A stretch of DNA of 64,000 nucleotides from Shewanella electrodiphila (GCF_023283985.1 NZ_JAKIKU010000009.1:1-64000); one strand, 5' to 3'; positions 15,648-25,394 are shown, counted from the stretch's first letter. The notes: generated from the sequence alone by a model not told the origin. A program made the numbers and translations.

Positions 15648-16190
15648 TTGGCTAATCACGTACAACAAGAGCAAGGCTTTACTCTAATTGAATTAGTTGT
15701 CGTCATTATAATTCTCGCAGTACTTGCTGTAGTAGCAGCGCCTAAGTTTATCAATTTGAGCAATGATGCTAAAAAGAATTCACTCATCACTATCGGTGGT
15801 GCGATGCAAAGTGGACTTGATTTAGTTTATTCACGTGCCGTGATAGAGGGCAAAAACATAGGCGCTGACGTCATTGATATTAATGGCACAGATGTACCTA
15901 TTTTTAATGGCTATCCTTCAGTGAGAGGTTCAGATAGCTTTGTTGATATTAATGCACAAGTTAAAGCTTGGTTAGACATTGATACCGTTGATCGTGATAC
16001 CGCCAACGCGAATAGAGATATTGCAGTACTGTTTACCGATAAAGCGTCTTCAGCACAGCAAATATTCATTTTCTTTACTGAAGACTACGATGATAAAAGT
16101 GTCACTTTTAAATGCACAGTGTTATATCAAAATCAGCAAGTTCCCACTCCACTAGGGCCAAGTGTCACTGTTGAAACTGATGAATGCTAA
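15648..16190 (+). CDS. Type IV prepilin-like protein (MSHA/general pseudopilin type), TTG start
   Basis: A type III prepilin signal is plain: a short leader ending EQG, then FTLIELVVVIIILAVLAVVA with Glu at +5. The prepilin peptidase would cut Gly-Phe and methylate Phe. The GGAG at 15638-15641 is six bases from TTG 15648, so I choose that start (180 residues, 10-residue leader) over TTG 15636. The C-terminal part holds two cysteines (FKCTVLYQ and the final DEC), possibly the disulphide loop of a pilin. No other pilus assembly genes are nearby, so it is an orphan subunit that must use machinery encoded elsewhere. Confidence 0.82.
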   Translation: MANHVQQEQGFTLIELVVVIIILAVLAVVAAPKFINLSNDAKKNSLITIGGAMQSGLDLVYSRAVIEGKNIGADVIDINGTDVPIFNGYPSVRGSDSFVDINAQVKAWLDIDTVDRDTANANRDIAVLFTDKASSAQQIFIFFTEDYDDKSVTFKCTVLYQNQQVPTPLGPSVTVETDEC

Positions 16191-16471
16191 CCGCAAAGTA
16201 ATTTAAATTCTCACAGATTTTTTTGTTATAAAGCCTAGTTAAATGTACTGAGCGTTGAGATTCATTTTTACCATGTCTACGAAACTCTATCCTTGAGGGC
16301 CATTAAGGCTTAGCAAAAACTAACACACCCACAATAAAATAGAGATTAATCGATAAAGTCGTTAGCGATCATAGTGGGTTAATGTTAGGTTATTTTGTGT
16401 TCTATCTCTTGGTAAGGTGTTGAGTTGTCGCTCTATTAAGATGCCAATTTCAAGCTAAATAAGGATATATT

Positions 16472-18385
16472 ATGCTTAAGACATTGATGAGTACTGCTGT
16501 CATCGCGTTAGTATTGACAGGTTGCTCTACCGCAAAAAAACAACCAGAGCCGGCTCCACAGATATCCCCTCAAGCTCAAATCAACTTTGAAACTTACACA
16601 GCTGAAGAGTTTTATAAAACGACCAGTGTGTTTGGCTCATCTATTAATCATTCCGGAAGTGCGGTTTTGGTAAGTAATGATGATTCAGGGATCTTCAACG
16701 CATACAAAGTGCCAGTAGATGGCTCCAAAACAACTCAATTAACGTTTTCCACAGAAGAATCAATTTTTGTTGAATCTTGGTTCCCTAAAGATGATCGCTT
16801 TCTTTATAGTGCTGACAAAGGGGGAGATGAATTAAACCATCTATTTGTTAAAGACCTCGAAGGCAATGAAGTAGATTTAACTCCAGGTGAAGGCTTGAAG
16901 GCCATGATGTTGTCATGGCATGAAGATGATGATTCGTTTTTTGTTATGACCAATGAGCGTGATGCTAAATATTTTGACGTTTATCAATACAGTACTGCAG
17001 ACTATAGTCGTAATTTAATTTATAAAAATGAGTCAGGATTTACAGTTGAAAGCATGAGTCCCAATGGTCGTTTTATTGCCTTAAGTAAGAACCACTCTAA
17101 TAGTAATACTGATTTATATTTGGTTGATTTACGACTAAAAATGAACAAACCTCGCTTAATTACAGAGCATGAAGGTGATGTGTCTTATTATGCTTACACC
17201 TTCACCAAAGACAATAAGCAGCTGTTATATGCGACAAATGAGTTTGGGGAATTTAACCAAGCATGGACCTATGATATTGCTACCAGTGAAAGTGAGTTAA
17301 ATTATAAAGCCGATTGGGATGTAAGTTTCAGTTACTTCTCGAAAGATGGTCGTTATCAAATCACGGGTATCAATGCTGATGCTCAAACTCAATTAACGAT
17401 TACCGATCACAACAATAATCGTGAACTCTCTTTGCCTACATTACCAAGTGGCGATCTCCGTGGGGTTAACTTTTCACAAGATTCTAAATCAATGGTGTTC
17501 TATATCAATTCAGATACTTCACCATCAAATTTATACAGCCATAAAGTTGGTACTGATAAGGTATTGCGTCTGACGAACTCAGGCAATCCAGCCATTAAAG
17601 AGCAAAACTTAGTCGCTGGCGAAGTGATTAGATTCAAAAGCTTCGATGGCGTCGAAATTCCGGCTATTTTGTATAAGCCAAAACAAGCTGAATTTTCCAA
17701 GGTTCCTGCATTAATTTATATACACGGTGGTCCTGGAGGGCAATCGCGTAAAGGCTACTCAGCTACAGTTCAGCACTTAGTGAATAATGGCTATGCTATT
17801 GTAAAAATAAATAATCGTGGTTCAAGTGGCTATGGCAAAACCTTCTTCCATTTAGATGATAAACGTCATGGTGAAGACGATTTACAGGATGTGGTTTACA
17901 ACAAAAAGTACCTACAAACCCTAGATTGGGTTGATGCTGAAAAAATTGGCGTGATGGGTGGCAGTTATGGCGGTTATTTAACTATGGCTGCAATGGCATT
18001 TACCGATGAATTTAAAGTCGGCATTAATATTTTTGGTGTCACCAATTGGGTAAGAACCCTAGAAAGTATTCCGCCTTATTGGGAAGCATTTAGAAAAAGT
18101 CTTTATGACGAGCTTGGAGACCCTGCGACTGACAAAGAGCGCTTACATAACATTTCACCAGTATTTTTTGGTCATCAAGTTAAAAGTCCAGTACTTGTTG
18201 TACAAGGTGCCAATGATCCAAGAGTGCTAAAAATCGAAAGTGATGAAATGGTCGAGTCTATCCGCTCTGGTGGTACTCATGTTGATTACTTAGTTTTTGA
18301 TGACGAAGGTCATGGCTTTAGTAAAAAAGAAAATCGCGTCAGTGCTTCAAACAAATACTTGGTCTTTTTGAAAGCATATCTATAA
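16472..18385 (+). CDS. S9 (prolyl oligopeptidase) family peptidase, lipoprotein
   Basis: 637 residues. The N-terminus ends in LTGC near residue 18, a lipobox, so it is probably anchored to a membrane of the cell envelope. Beta-propeller strands occupy residues 50-370. The catalytic domain has YIHGGPGGQ, the nucleophile in GGSYGGY near 497, Asp in GANDPRV near 581 and His in DEGHGF near 612. It resembles dipeptidyl or acylaminoacyl peptidases of Shewanella-like bacteria. It is a different branch from the secreted S9 enzyme at 2581. The 281-base region before it (16191-16471) shows no ORF; a terminator follows at 18418. Confidence 0.92.
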   Translation: MLKTLMSTAVIALVLTGCSTAKKQPEPAPQISPQAQINFETYTAEEFYKTTSVFGSSINHSGSAVLVSNDDSGIFNAYKVPVDGSKTTQLTFSTEESIFVESWFPKDDRFLYSADKGGDELNHLFVKDLEGNEVDLTPGEGLKAMMLSWHEDDDSFFVMTNERDAKYFDVYQYSTADYSRNLIYKNESGFTVESMSPNGRFIALSKNHSNSNTDLYLVDLRLKMNKPRLITEHEGDVSYYAYTFTKDNKQLLYATNEFGEFNQAWTYDIATSESELNYKADWDVSFSYFSKDGRYQITGINADAQTQLTITDHNNNRELSLPTLPSGDLRGVNFSQDSKSMVFYINSDTSPSNLYSHKVGTDKVLRLTNSGNPAIKEQNLVAGEVIRFKSFDGVEIPAILYKPKQAEFSKVPALIYIHGGPGGQSRKGYSATVQHLVNNGYAIVKINNRGSSGYGKTFFHLDDKRHGEDDLQDVVYNKKYLQTLDWVDAEKIGVMGGSYGGYLTMAAMAFTDEFKVGINIFGVTNWVRTLESIPPYWEAFRKSLYDELGDPATDKERLHNISPVFFGHQVKSPVLVVQGANDPRVLKIESDEMVESIRSGGTHVDYLVFDDEGHGFSKKENRVSASNKYLVFLKAYL

Positions 18386-18417
18386 CGTTTATCTCTTAAA
18401 TGACTGAAATGTTAATT

Positions 18418-18447
18418 AAGCCATTTGTGTAAACAAATGGCTTTTGC
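18418..18447 (+). terminator. Rho-independent terminator after the S9 lipoprotein gene
   Basis: Perfect 11-bp stem AAGCCATTTGT / ACAAATGGCTT (18418-18428 and 18433-18443), with loop GTAA and a short T run. Confidence 0.8.
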
Positions 18448-18533
18448 ATTTATAGCAGTTATAGATTATTTTTAATGATAAAATCAATATAATCATAAGT
18501 TTGAATGTGAAAAAACATGTAAGAGGAAAGGAT

Positions 18534-18950
18534 GTGAATATAGAAGTTTTACACTCAGAAGAGTCGAAAATTGTTGATCAACTTGTTGATGGTGTTAGGG
18601 AGTTTAATTTTAGCCACATGGGTAATGAAACGTCCAAACCCTTGACTGTAATTATGCGAGATAGCAATAACACAATCGTTGCTGGCATATCTGGGCGAAC
18701 GATATACCATAAATTTTTAATCAACGTGGTGTGGGTCAGTGATGAATACCGTGGTCAAAGACTCGGATATCAGTTGATGAAGTTAGCTGAACAGGAAGCC
18801 AAACAGCAGGGGTGTAAAGCCGCGCAAGTCGATACGTTGGCATTTCAAGCCCCAAACTTTTACCAGAAATGTGGTTTCGAGGTTATTGGAACAGTGCCTG
18901 GTTTTGACGGCTGCCCCGAACAGTATTTCCTATTTAAACGTTATGAATAG
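18534..18950 (+). CDS. GNAT family N-acetyltransferase, GTG start
   Basis: The frame is open from TTG 18501, but AGAGGAAAGG at 18522-18531 points to GTG 18534 as the start, giving 138 residues. The acetyl-CoA-binding motif A is VSDEYRGQRLGYQLMKLAEQ with the RGQRLG loop. A C-terminal NFYQKCGFEVIGTVPGF segment matches the family's last strand and helix. The acceptor is unknown. Confidence 0.82.
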   Translation: MNIEVLHSEESKIVDQLVDGVREFNFSHMGNETSKPLTVIMRDSNNTIVAGISGRTIYHKFLINVVWVSDEYRGQRLGYQLMKLAEQEAKQQGCKAAQVDTLAFQAPNFYQKCGFEVIGTVPGFDGCPEQYFLFKRYE

Positions 18951-19059
18951 TAAAGGGAAGCTCGCTGGTTAAATGAATTAAAATACTATTTGGCCAGCAA
19001 TGGTTTTTAACAGAACTAATAGATTAATTTATTGAGCTAAAAACTTAATTACCACAGCG

Positions 19060-20145
19060 TTAATAAGTGCCTTTTTTAAAAGAACGCGAGGCTGTTTGCA
19101 CTGAATTAATCATTTTTCCAAGTGCTTTATCTTTAGCTCTTTTTTGCGCTAACGTCGCGCTATTCATGGCTTGTTCTCGCATTAGTTTCTGGTAGCTAAT
19201 CAATCGTCTTTGATCAATATCCCCTTTATCTAATGCATTTTGAATCGCGCAACCAGGTTCTGAGTTGTGCTGACAATCTGCAAAGCGGCATTGTGTTGCC
19301 AGTTCAGTGATTTCACTAAAGGTTTCACTTACCCCTTGCTCACAAGCACTGAGTTGTAATTCTCGCATGCCGGGTGTGTCTATAATCAAACCGCCTTGGG
19401 CGAGGGGTTTCAATGCACGAGATGTTGTGGTGTGTCTCCCTTTACTGTCATCTTCACGGATCCCACTGGTTAATTGAGTATTTACCCCCATTAATCCATT
19501 GACTAAGGTAGATTTCCCCACACCAGATGACCCAAGCAATGCAATGGTTTTACCTTGTTTGCAATAACCGCTGAGTTCAATTAAATGGTCTTTATCTAGA
19601 GCGTTTAATGCATGAACCATCATAAATGGATCAAGTGACTGTACTTGCTGACGCTTAACATCAGTATCTTCACATTGATCGGCTTTCGTCAGGATTATAA
19701 TGGGTTCTACTTGCGCTTCTTTTGCTAACGCAAGGTAACGTTCAATTCGGCTTAAATTAAAGTCTTGGTTGAGCGAACAAACAATAAATAAGCTATCCAC
19801 GTTAGAGGAAATTAGCTGAGTATCGATTTTACTGCCCGGTGCTTTTCGCTGAAACAATGACTGTCTTTCTAGTAACCGTTCAAACTGAAGTTGAGTATTA
19901 AATAACAGCCAATCTCCGACACACAGTCTGTCAGTCTGTGTTGCTTGAAGGACTGTTTGGGTTAATGAAAATTGGCCTGAGCCATTCATCACCACAACCC
20001 CATTTCGATGGTGTTCAATAACACGTCCTGCATATAGCTTTTCATTAAGATTTTCTACAGACAATAACTCAAGTTCATTGAGCGACAATTGTTGTTGAAA
20101 AAATGGTCGCCAGCCAAGTTGTGCTAATGATGTTTGAGAGTTCAT
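19060..20145 (-). CDS. rsgA: Circularly permuted GTPase, RsgA/YjeQ family
   Basis: 361 residues. An N-terminal OB-fold-like segment (about 35-100) precedes the GTPase with permuted motifs: G4 LTKAD near 152, G1 GSSGVGKST near 205 and G3 DTPGMRE near 257. A C-terminal zinc knuckle follows (CRFADCQHNSEPGC near 287-300). RsgA acts in late 30S ribosome assembly. The N-terminus (SLAQLGWRPFFQQQL) differs from the basic start of E. coli RsgA. This could therefore be a second paralog of the type common in Shewanella and Vibrio, so the symbol is tentative. It is transcribed alone, and no feature is visible in the 274 bases before it. Confidence 0.85.
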   Translation of the reverse strand: MNSQTSLAQLGWRPFFQQQLSLNELELLSVENLNEKLYAGRVIEHHRNGVVVMNGSGQFSLTQTVLQATQTDRLCVGDWLLFNTQLQFERLLERQSLFQRKAPGSKIDTQLISSNVDSLFIVCSLNQDFNLSRIERYLALAKEAQVEPIIILTKADQCEDTDVKRQQVQSLDPFMMVHALNALDKDHLIELSGYCKQGKTIALLGSSGVGKSTLVNGLMGVNTQLTSGIREDDSKGRHTTTSRALKPLAQGGLIIDTPGMRELQLSACEQGVSETFSEITELATQCRFADCQHNSEPGCAIQNALDKGDIDQRRLISYQKLMREQAMNSATLAQKRAKDKALGKMINSVQTASRSFKKGTY

Positions 20146-20419
20146 ATTGAAGACCTTGCAAATCTTTATGGTTATTTAGCTCGAAGACGGGCTGTAAATT
20201 ATCAACGTGTTTTAAGCGATGACGAAATTGATGGAGAGATTTTAGCAAGAACTAACAAAAGGGGATTGTACAAATACGACAATTTATAATATTGGTTTAA
20301 TTATCTCATCTAGATAATCTCTACTTGCTAGAAATTTAATAAACACGGTATTGTTAATGATTAATTAAATTTAGATGATGCAATGAATTGCGTTAGCGCC
20401 TCGATATGGAGATTGAGTC

Positions 20420-21613
20420 ATGTATTTAGAATTAGCGATATTAGCTGTTTTCGCTTTTAGCTACAGTTTAATTGCAGGCCGAGTCGAGCGATCGATGATA
20501 TCTGGCCCTATGGTGTTTGTTGTCGTGGGTTTCATACTGGGACCGTCAGCTTTTGGCTGGTTGGGCAATGAACTCGGTAATTCAGCTATGCGGGTGTTTG
20601 CCGATTTAACCTTGGCTGTAGTGTTATTTTGTGATGCCTCAAACAGTAATTTATCGATATTAAAACAGCATATTAATATTCCGACACGGATGCTGCTATA
20701 TGGGCTTCCAGGTGCCATTGGGTTAGGTTTTATTGCTGGTTATCTACTGTTTCCCAATTTATCTCTATTTGAACTCGCTGCGTTGGCAACCATGTTAGCT
20801 GCAACCGATGCCGCCTTAGGTAAAGCTGTGGTTTCCAGCCCTGTAGTGCCTGCAAAAATTCGTGAAGGTCTCAATATTGAAAGTGGCTTAAATGATGGGA
20901 TTTGTGTACCTATTTTATTTGTATTTCTTGCGCTTGCTGGTGGCAGTATTGCAGAAGGGCAAGTATCCCATTTAGCAATGACCTATTTAGCTGAAGAATT
21001 AGGCATTGGTTTAGCGGTGGGGTTATCAGCAAGCTTTATCGCATCAAAGTTAATCAGATACAGTTATAAGAAAAATTGGATCACTGAGGCTTGGAGCCAA
21101 AACATTGTCTTAAGTTTAGCGCTATGTTGTTTTGCTATTTCTCAACAATTGGAGGGGAGTGGTTATATTGCTGCGTTTTCTGGTGGGTTGTTGTTTGGAT
21201 ACTTGATGAAAGACGTCAAACATAAATTGATATTACCCACAGAAGGTATTGGCGAAATTCTCGCATTACTGACTTGGTTGTTATTTGGTGCCATTGTCAT
21301 TGGCAATGCTATTGAAACGTTTACTTGGACGATGCTTCTGTATGCTCTACTAAGTTTAACTGTTGTTAGAATGATACCTATCTTTATATCTTTGGGGCGA
21401 AGAGGTGAGAATGTCCCCTCAAGATTATTTTTAGGCTGGTTTGGACCCCGCGGTTTAGCATCCATTGTGTTTGTTATCATCATGCTTGATCGTGATTTGC
21501 CGGGTGGTGACTTTATTGCGATGACAGTTATTTGTACTGTTTTTATCAGTCTTATTGCTCATGGCGCGTCAGCAAATATATTAGCTAAATGGATCAGCAC
21601 GCGGGTCAAATAA
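20420..21613 (+). CDS. Cation:proton antiporter (CPA family, NhaP-like)
   Basis: 397 residues, almost entirely membrane segments (about 12). Conserved features include GPSAFGWLG in the second helix, ATDAALGKAVV in the discontinuous helix, and SGLNDGICVP with an Asn-Asp pair near residue 158. These are the ion-site residues of NhaP/CPA1 exchangers. There is no cytoplasmic TrkA-N domain. The likely role is Na+ or K+ for H+ exchange in the inner membrane. GGAG lies about 10 bases upstream of ATG 20420. Confidence 0.88.
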   Translation: MYLELAILAVFAFSYSLIAGRVERSMISGPMVFVVVGFILGPSAFGWLGNELGNSAMRVFADLTLAVVLFCDASNSNLSILKQHINIPTRMLLYGLPGAIGLGFIAGYLLFPNLSLFELAALATMLAATDAALGKAVVSSPVVPAKIREGLNIESGLNDGICVPILFVFLALAGGSIAEGQVSHLAMTYLAEELGIGLAVGLSASFIASKLIRYSYKKNWITEAWSQNIVLSLALCCFAISQQLEGSGYIAAFSGGLLFGYLMKDVKHKLILPTEGIGEILALLTWLLFGAIVIGNAIETFTWTMLLYALLSLTVVRMIPIFISLGRRGENVPSRLFLGWFGPRGLASIVFVIIMLDRDLPGGDFIAMTVICTVFISLIAHGASANILAKWISTRVK

Positions 21614-21800
21614 ACGCATAGAAAGGGAAGTGTCAGCTTCCCTGTATGCATTTCTATATTTGGCATAATAATGCCACACTTCTGCTTAATTAAATTCGCA
21701 CATCATATTGAAGATTAAACATCATTTAAACTCACTGTTGTATTGCATTCCATTTCGCTAATCTACAAGTGAATTTGTTATTTAATAAAATGGAGTTTAT

Positions 21801-22472
21801 ATGACGAACAGGATTATAAAAGCGATTAAAGCTAATAAATCGATATTGTTATTTATTATCTTAATGAGTGTTTTTAGAAGTGCCGTTGCAGATTGGTATA
21901 CTGTGCCGTCAGGTTCAATGAAACCGACAATCATCGAAGGTGATAGGTTATATGCTGATAAAATGGCTTATGATTTACGAGTACCTTTTACGCACATTTC
22001 GCTTTATAAGATTGCAGATCCTCAGCGCGGCGATATTATTATTTTCGAATCTACAGCTGCTGATAATAGACTGGTTAAACGTGTCATTGGCATACCAGGG
22101 GATGTCATTGCATTGACGGATAATGTGCTCAGCATTAATGGAAAGACATTAGCCTATCAACCAATAAGTGCAACTGATTCATCCGAGGACAAAATTGAGC
22201 AGTTATTTTCTGAAACTAGCACGGTTAACCATTTCGTTCGTAACAGTAATAGTGGCTCTAGGCTTTCAAATTTTTCTGAGGTTACCGTACCAGAAGGTCA
22301 TTACCTAGCACTAGGCGATAACCGTGATCATAGTTCTGATTCTCGAGTGATTGGTTTTGTACCTAGAGATGAAATCATAGCCAAAACATCCAGTGTAGTA
22401 ATGTCATTTGACTATGATAATTACTACATTCCACGTTCAGAGCGCTTTTTACATAGCTTAATTGAGGGCTAG
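21801..22472 (+). CDS. lepB: Signal peptidase I
   Basis: 223 residues with one N-terminal membrane helix. Box B holds the Ser nucleophile (VPSGSMKPTIIEGD near residue 40). Box D has the Lys general base in RLVKRVIGIPGD near 94, and box E is GDNRDHSSDSR near 173. It removes signal peptides on the outer face of the inner membrane. It is shorter than E. coli LepB (one helix instead of two, no large inserts), so it may be a second signal peptidase rather than the main one linked to lepA-rnc. AATGGAG precedes the start. Its 3' end overlaps the convergent DUF3010 gene by 15 bases. Confidence 0.88.
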   Translation: MTNRIIKAIKANKSILLFIILMSVFRSAVADWYTVPSGSMKPTIIEGDRLYADKMAYDLRVPFTHISLYKIADPQRGDIIIFESTAADNRLVKRVIGIPGDVIALTDNVLSINGKTLAYQPISATDSSEDKIEQLFSETSTVNHFVRNSNSGSRLSNFSEVTVPEGHYLALGDNRDHSSDSRVIGFVPRDEIIAKTSSVVMSFDYDNYYIPRSERFLHSLIEG

Positions 22473-22877
22473 TGCTTCATAAGCCAGATCATAAGCTTTG
22501 CCCAAGTCGACTGTTTTAGGTTTGGCTGACTTATGATCTGCTTCACGCTTATCGGTAGCTCTTAATGTTGCTGGATGCACAAAATCTATTTCACAATTTA
22601 ATGTAGCTAATATGGCGCCTTCTAATAAAAAAGTTCCCGCACCACCAGCTCCTTGACCTGTGGTAGAGCGTCGATTAATCACCGCTTTATTGATGTTGTT
22701 GGCGTTACAATAGTCCATAATTTGTTGTACTAGTTCTTTCACATCTTTTTGCTCAGGGTGCTTATTCAAAGCGAGCTTATTGAATTTAGCATTAACCATT
22801 TCATGACAGGTTCTGCTGCCCGTTAAAGTTACTATTCGCATTTCATTAGCTTTAAGCATGATGCCCATCACATTCAT
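22458..22877 (-). CDS. DUF3010 family protein
   Basis: 139 residues, no signal or membrane segment. It contains a glycine-rich GQGAGGAGTFLLEGAIL stretch near residues 73-91 and VKELVQQIMDYCNANNINKAVINRR before it, an alternating strand/helix pattern. The name DUF3010 is from memory of such sequences in Shewanella and Vibrio; no function is known to me. A perfect LexA-type box sits 96 bases upstream (22973-22988), which may put it under SOS control. ATG 22877 is used; later in-frame ATGs at codons 4, 7 and 13 are alternatives. Confidence 0.75.
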   Translation of the reverse strand: MNVMGIMLKANEMRIVTLTGSRTCHEMVNAKFNKLALNKHPEQKDVKELVQQIMDYCNANNINKAVINRRSTTGQGAGGAGTFLLEGAILATLNCEIDFVHPATLRATDKREADHKSAKPKTVDLGKAYDLAYEALALN

Positions 22878-22972
22878 TAGATGATTCTCTTTTGTTTTTT
22901 ATTAATAATTCAATGCCTTATGTAAACTAATGACATTATTACTATACTGGGATAGTTTAATTTATCATAATA

Positions 22973-22988
22973 CTGTTTATTTATACAG
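22973..22988 (-). promoter_or_regulatory. SOS (LexA) box upstream of DUF3010
   Basis: The sequence CTGT-TTATTTAT-ACAG matches the gammaproteobacterial LexA consensus CTGT-N8-ACAG exactly. The dyad extends on both sides to arms AATACTGT / ACAGTATT. It lies in the 300-base spacer 22878-23177, upstream of DUF3010 on the minus strand and downstream of the NSS transporter terminator. No plus-strand gene follows. Confidence 0.7.
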
Positions 22989-23054
22989 TATTGTGTGTAA
23001 CCTGATTTGTAGATGTGAAATGGGAAGTGTAAATCGCTTATATTTTACAGTGAT

Positions 23055-23081
23055 AAAAAAGGCCATGTCGTCATGGCCTTT
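23055..23081 (-). terminator. Rho-independent terminator of the NSS transporter gene
   Basis: Stem AAAGGCCATG / CATGGCCTTT (23058-23067 and 23072-23081), with loop TCGT. On the minus strand a T run follows (A-run on the plus strand at 23055-23060). Lies about 100 bases after the transporter stop. Confidence 0.82.
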
Positions 23082-23177
23082 GTGTGATTGATTATTGTTT
23101 TAAAAAGATCCCTTTACAGAATCAATGTTTAATAACGACTTTGCAGATGAACCCCTCGCTTACAGATAAGCTTCTAG

Positions 23178-24536
23178 CTAACCAATAAATAATTGTAGAA
23201 TTATCACTGTTATTAATAGCGGACAAATATACTTAACGTAGACAGGCCATAAGCGCCAAAAAAAGCTATCTGGGTTAACAGAATCCTGCTGCGCAATATC
23301 TTCCATTAACTTATTTCTATGCCAAACCCAACCCATGAATATCGCAATACCTAAAGCTATTAAAGGCTGTGCTCGCTCTGTTGTTAAGGTAATGATGAGT
23401 CCGAATAATGCACTAAAGTTAAACACAATGATGCTGGCCATGATGGCGATAAAGACGCCGACAACTAACGTCGCTTTGTTGCGGTTTAATGATGTCTTTT
23501 CGACGATATAGCTGGTGGGCACTTCAGCAATCGACATAGCAGAAGTTAATCCGGCAATGGTCATTAACGTAAAAAACACGATAGCGATAATATATTGACT
23601 GATGCCACCAAAAGAGTCGAATAATGCAGGTAGAACACTAAACACAAGGGTATCTGAGTTGAGTAAGCTGCCATCGTCGGCAAATATTTGAACGCCATTG
23701 TGTTGCGCCACGTACATTGCTGGAATAATCATTAGCGCAGCAAGAAAAGCTACCATGGTGTCAGTTAACGTCACGTAAGCAGTTAATTGGCCGATGTTCT
23801 CTTGTTTATTTAGATAGGCGCCATAAACCATCATCGCTCCTGTTCCCACAGTTAATGAGAAGAAGGTTTGTCCTAAGGCACCAATTAATACATCAGCATT
23901 AAATATCATTGAAAAGTCAGGAACTAATAATACCTTTAAACCTTGCATTGCCCCTGGCTGAGTTAAGATATAAACCGCCCCTAACACCAGCATTATCAGC
24001 AACAATGGCATTAAACGCTTAGACCAACGCTCGATACCTTTTTGGATCCCTTGTCGGATCACTAGAACAACTAACGCGATAAACACTAAAGAAAAGACTA
24101 AGTTCCTTGAAACTGAAAACTCGGTAAACCAGTTTGCAATATCAGGTTGGTCTGCCATTTGTGCAATGGGTGCTAGCGCAAAACTGACAAACCAGCCAGA
24201 AAGAATACTGTAAAAGGTACAAATCAGTGTTGCTGTGATAATCGAAATCATACCGATCGTTTTACCGATCTGCTTTGATATTGCAGAATTGCCCAGTTTT
24301 GCCATGGCATCTGCAGGGTTAGTCTGCCCATGACGACCCACCATTAACTCAGCCATCAACATTGGGTAACCCAGTAGGATAATGAGCAACACATATACGA
24401 GTAAAAATGCGCCACCGCCGTGGGTTGCTGCTTGTGTTGGGAATCCCCAAATATTACCTACACCGACAGCAGATCCTGCTGCGGCCATAATAAAACCGAT
24501 TCTTGAACTAAAATGTCCGTTTGCTTGTGCACTCAT
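23178..24536 (-). CDS. Sodium-dependent transporter, NSS/SNF family
   Basis: 452 residues, about 11-12 membrane segments. The diagnostic first helix AAAGSAVGVGNIWGFPTQA near residues 14-32 forms the Na+ and substrate site in LeuT-type carriers. GQTFFSLTVGTGAMMVYGAYL and FTLMTIAGLTSAMSIAEVP, corresponding to helices 6 and 8, complete it. Bacterial members carry amino acids such as tryptophan, tyrosine or leucine with Na+. The substrate is not readable. A divergent neighbour is absent; the Lrp gene lies upstream on the same strand. Confidence 0.9.
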   Translation of the reverse strand: MSAQANGHFSSRIGFIMAAAGSAVGVGNIWGFPTQAATHGGGAFLLVYVLLIILLGYPMLMAELMVGRHGQTNPADAMAKLGNSAISKQIGKTIGMISIITATLICTFYSILSGWFVSFALAPIAQMADQPDIANWFTEFSVSRNLVFSLVFIALVVLVIRQGIQKGIERWSKRLMPLLLIMLVLGAVYILTQPGAMQGLKVLLVPDFSMIFNADVLIGALGQTFFSLTVGTGAMMVYGAYLNKQENIGQLTAYVTLTDTMVAFLAALMIIPAMYVAQHNGVQIFADDGSLLNSDTLVFSVLPALFDSFGGISQYIIAIVFFTLMTIAGLTSAMSIAEVPTSYIVEKTSLNRNKATLVVGVFIAIMASIIVFNFSALFGLIITLTTERAQPLIALGIAIFMGWVWHRNKLMEDIAQQDSVNPDSFFWRLWPVYVKYICPLLITVIILQLFIG

Positions 24537-24787
24537 GATGGCTCTCTGATGAGGATGAAAATATAAAGAGCGCGCATCATAGTGTTTTATTGACGTGGTG
24601 CAATGGTTTTATATTGCTGGATTAATACCTGTGGCGATATTTAATTGCTGTATATAAAGGGTGTATAGAAAATTGATGTGATATATTTACATATATTGAA
24701 ATATATTTTCGTTATAACAACCAGGAAGGTTTGCTGGCGCAATTTAATATATTTATACAGATTGGCACAAACTTGATATAGCGCACA

Positions 24788-25261
24788 TTAACTGATGGGA
24801 ATGGCTGTGCTACTTTTCACTTTTTTAAGTACAAAGCTTGAATGGATCCCCGCTATATGTGGGTTTGTCGTGAGTTTATCCAGTAAGAATACTTTGTAAT
24901 GCTGCATGTCTTTGACTAACACTTTAAGGTGATAGTCAGCTTCACTGCCGGTGATTAAACTGCATTCTTGAACTTCTTCATAATTAATAATATCGGCTTC
25001 AAATGCCTCTAATATGTCACTGGCGTGTTTTTCTAAGCGGATTTGAATGTACACCGTTAAGGCTAGGTTGAATTGTTCTGCATTTAATAGTGTTGCGTAA
25101 CCTGCAATAAAACCAGCATCCTCTAAAGCTTTAACTCTACGAGAACACGGAGAAGGCGATAACCCCACATTGATTGCTAATTCTTGATTGGATAAGCGCC
25201 CATGGCGTTGTAGCGCTGAGAGAATCGCGAAATCAATTTTGTCTAAGGTGAGTTGTGTCAT
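24788..25261 (-). CDS. Lrp/AsnC family transcriptional regulator
   Basis: The frame extends upstream to 25324, but AGGAGC sits five bases before ATG 25261, which gives the standard 157-residue protein. An N-terminal helix-turn-helix lies near 20-42 (RLSNQELAINVGLSPSPCSRRV). The C-terminal RAM effector domain has EVQECSLITGSEADYHLKVL near 88-107. The family responds to amino acids. The NSS transporter gene lies just downstream on the same strand (250-base gap), so it may be a target. Confidence 0.88.
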   Translation of the reverse strand: MTQLTLDKIDFAILSALQRHGRLSNQELAINVGLSPSPCSRRVKALEDAGFIAGYATLLNAEQFNLALTVYIQIRLEKHASDILEAFEADIINYEEVQECSLITGSEADYHLKVLVKDMQHYKVFLLDKLTTNPHIAGIHSSFVLKKVKSSTAIPIS

Positions 25262-25394
25262 GGTGCTCCTAGTAAGGTTCTCGATAATTGGCAATCCGAC
25301 AATCACAGATAACTTAGCAAGCAAGATAAAAAATTACATAGAATTATAATCCTCATGACGTGTGAAGTAACGACTTCTTATGCTGTAGACATAA

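Noticed and set aside
23019..23090. 23-codon frame after the SOS box on the plus strand, considered as an SOS-controlled small peptide
   Set aside because: No ribosome site, no membrane helix, and the hairpin inside it is the terminator of the minus-strand transporter.
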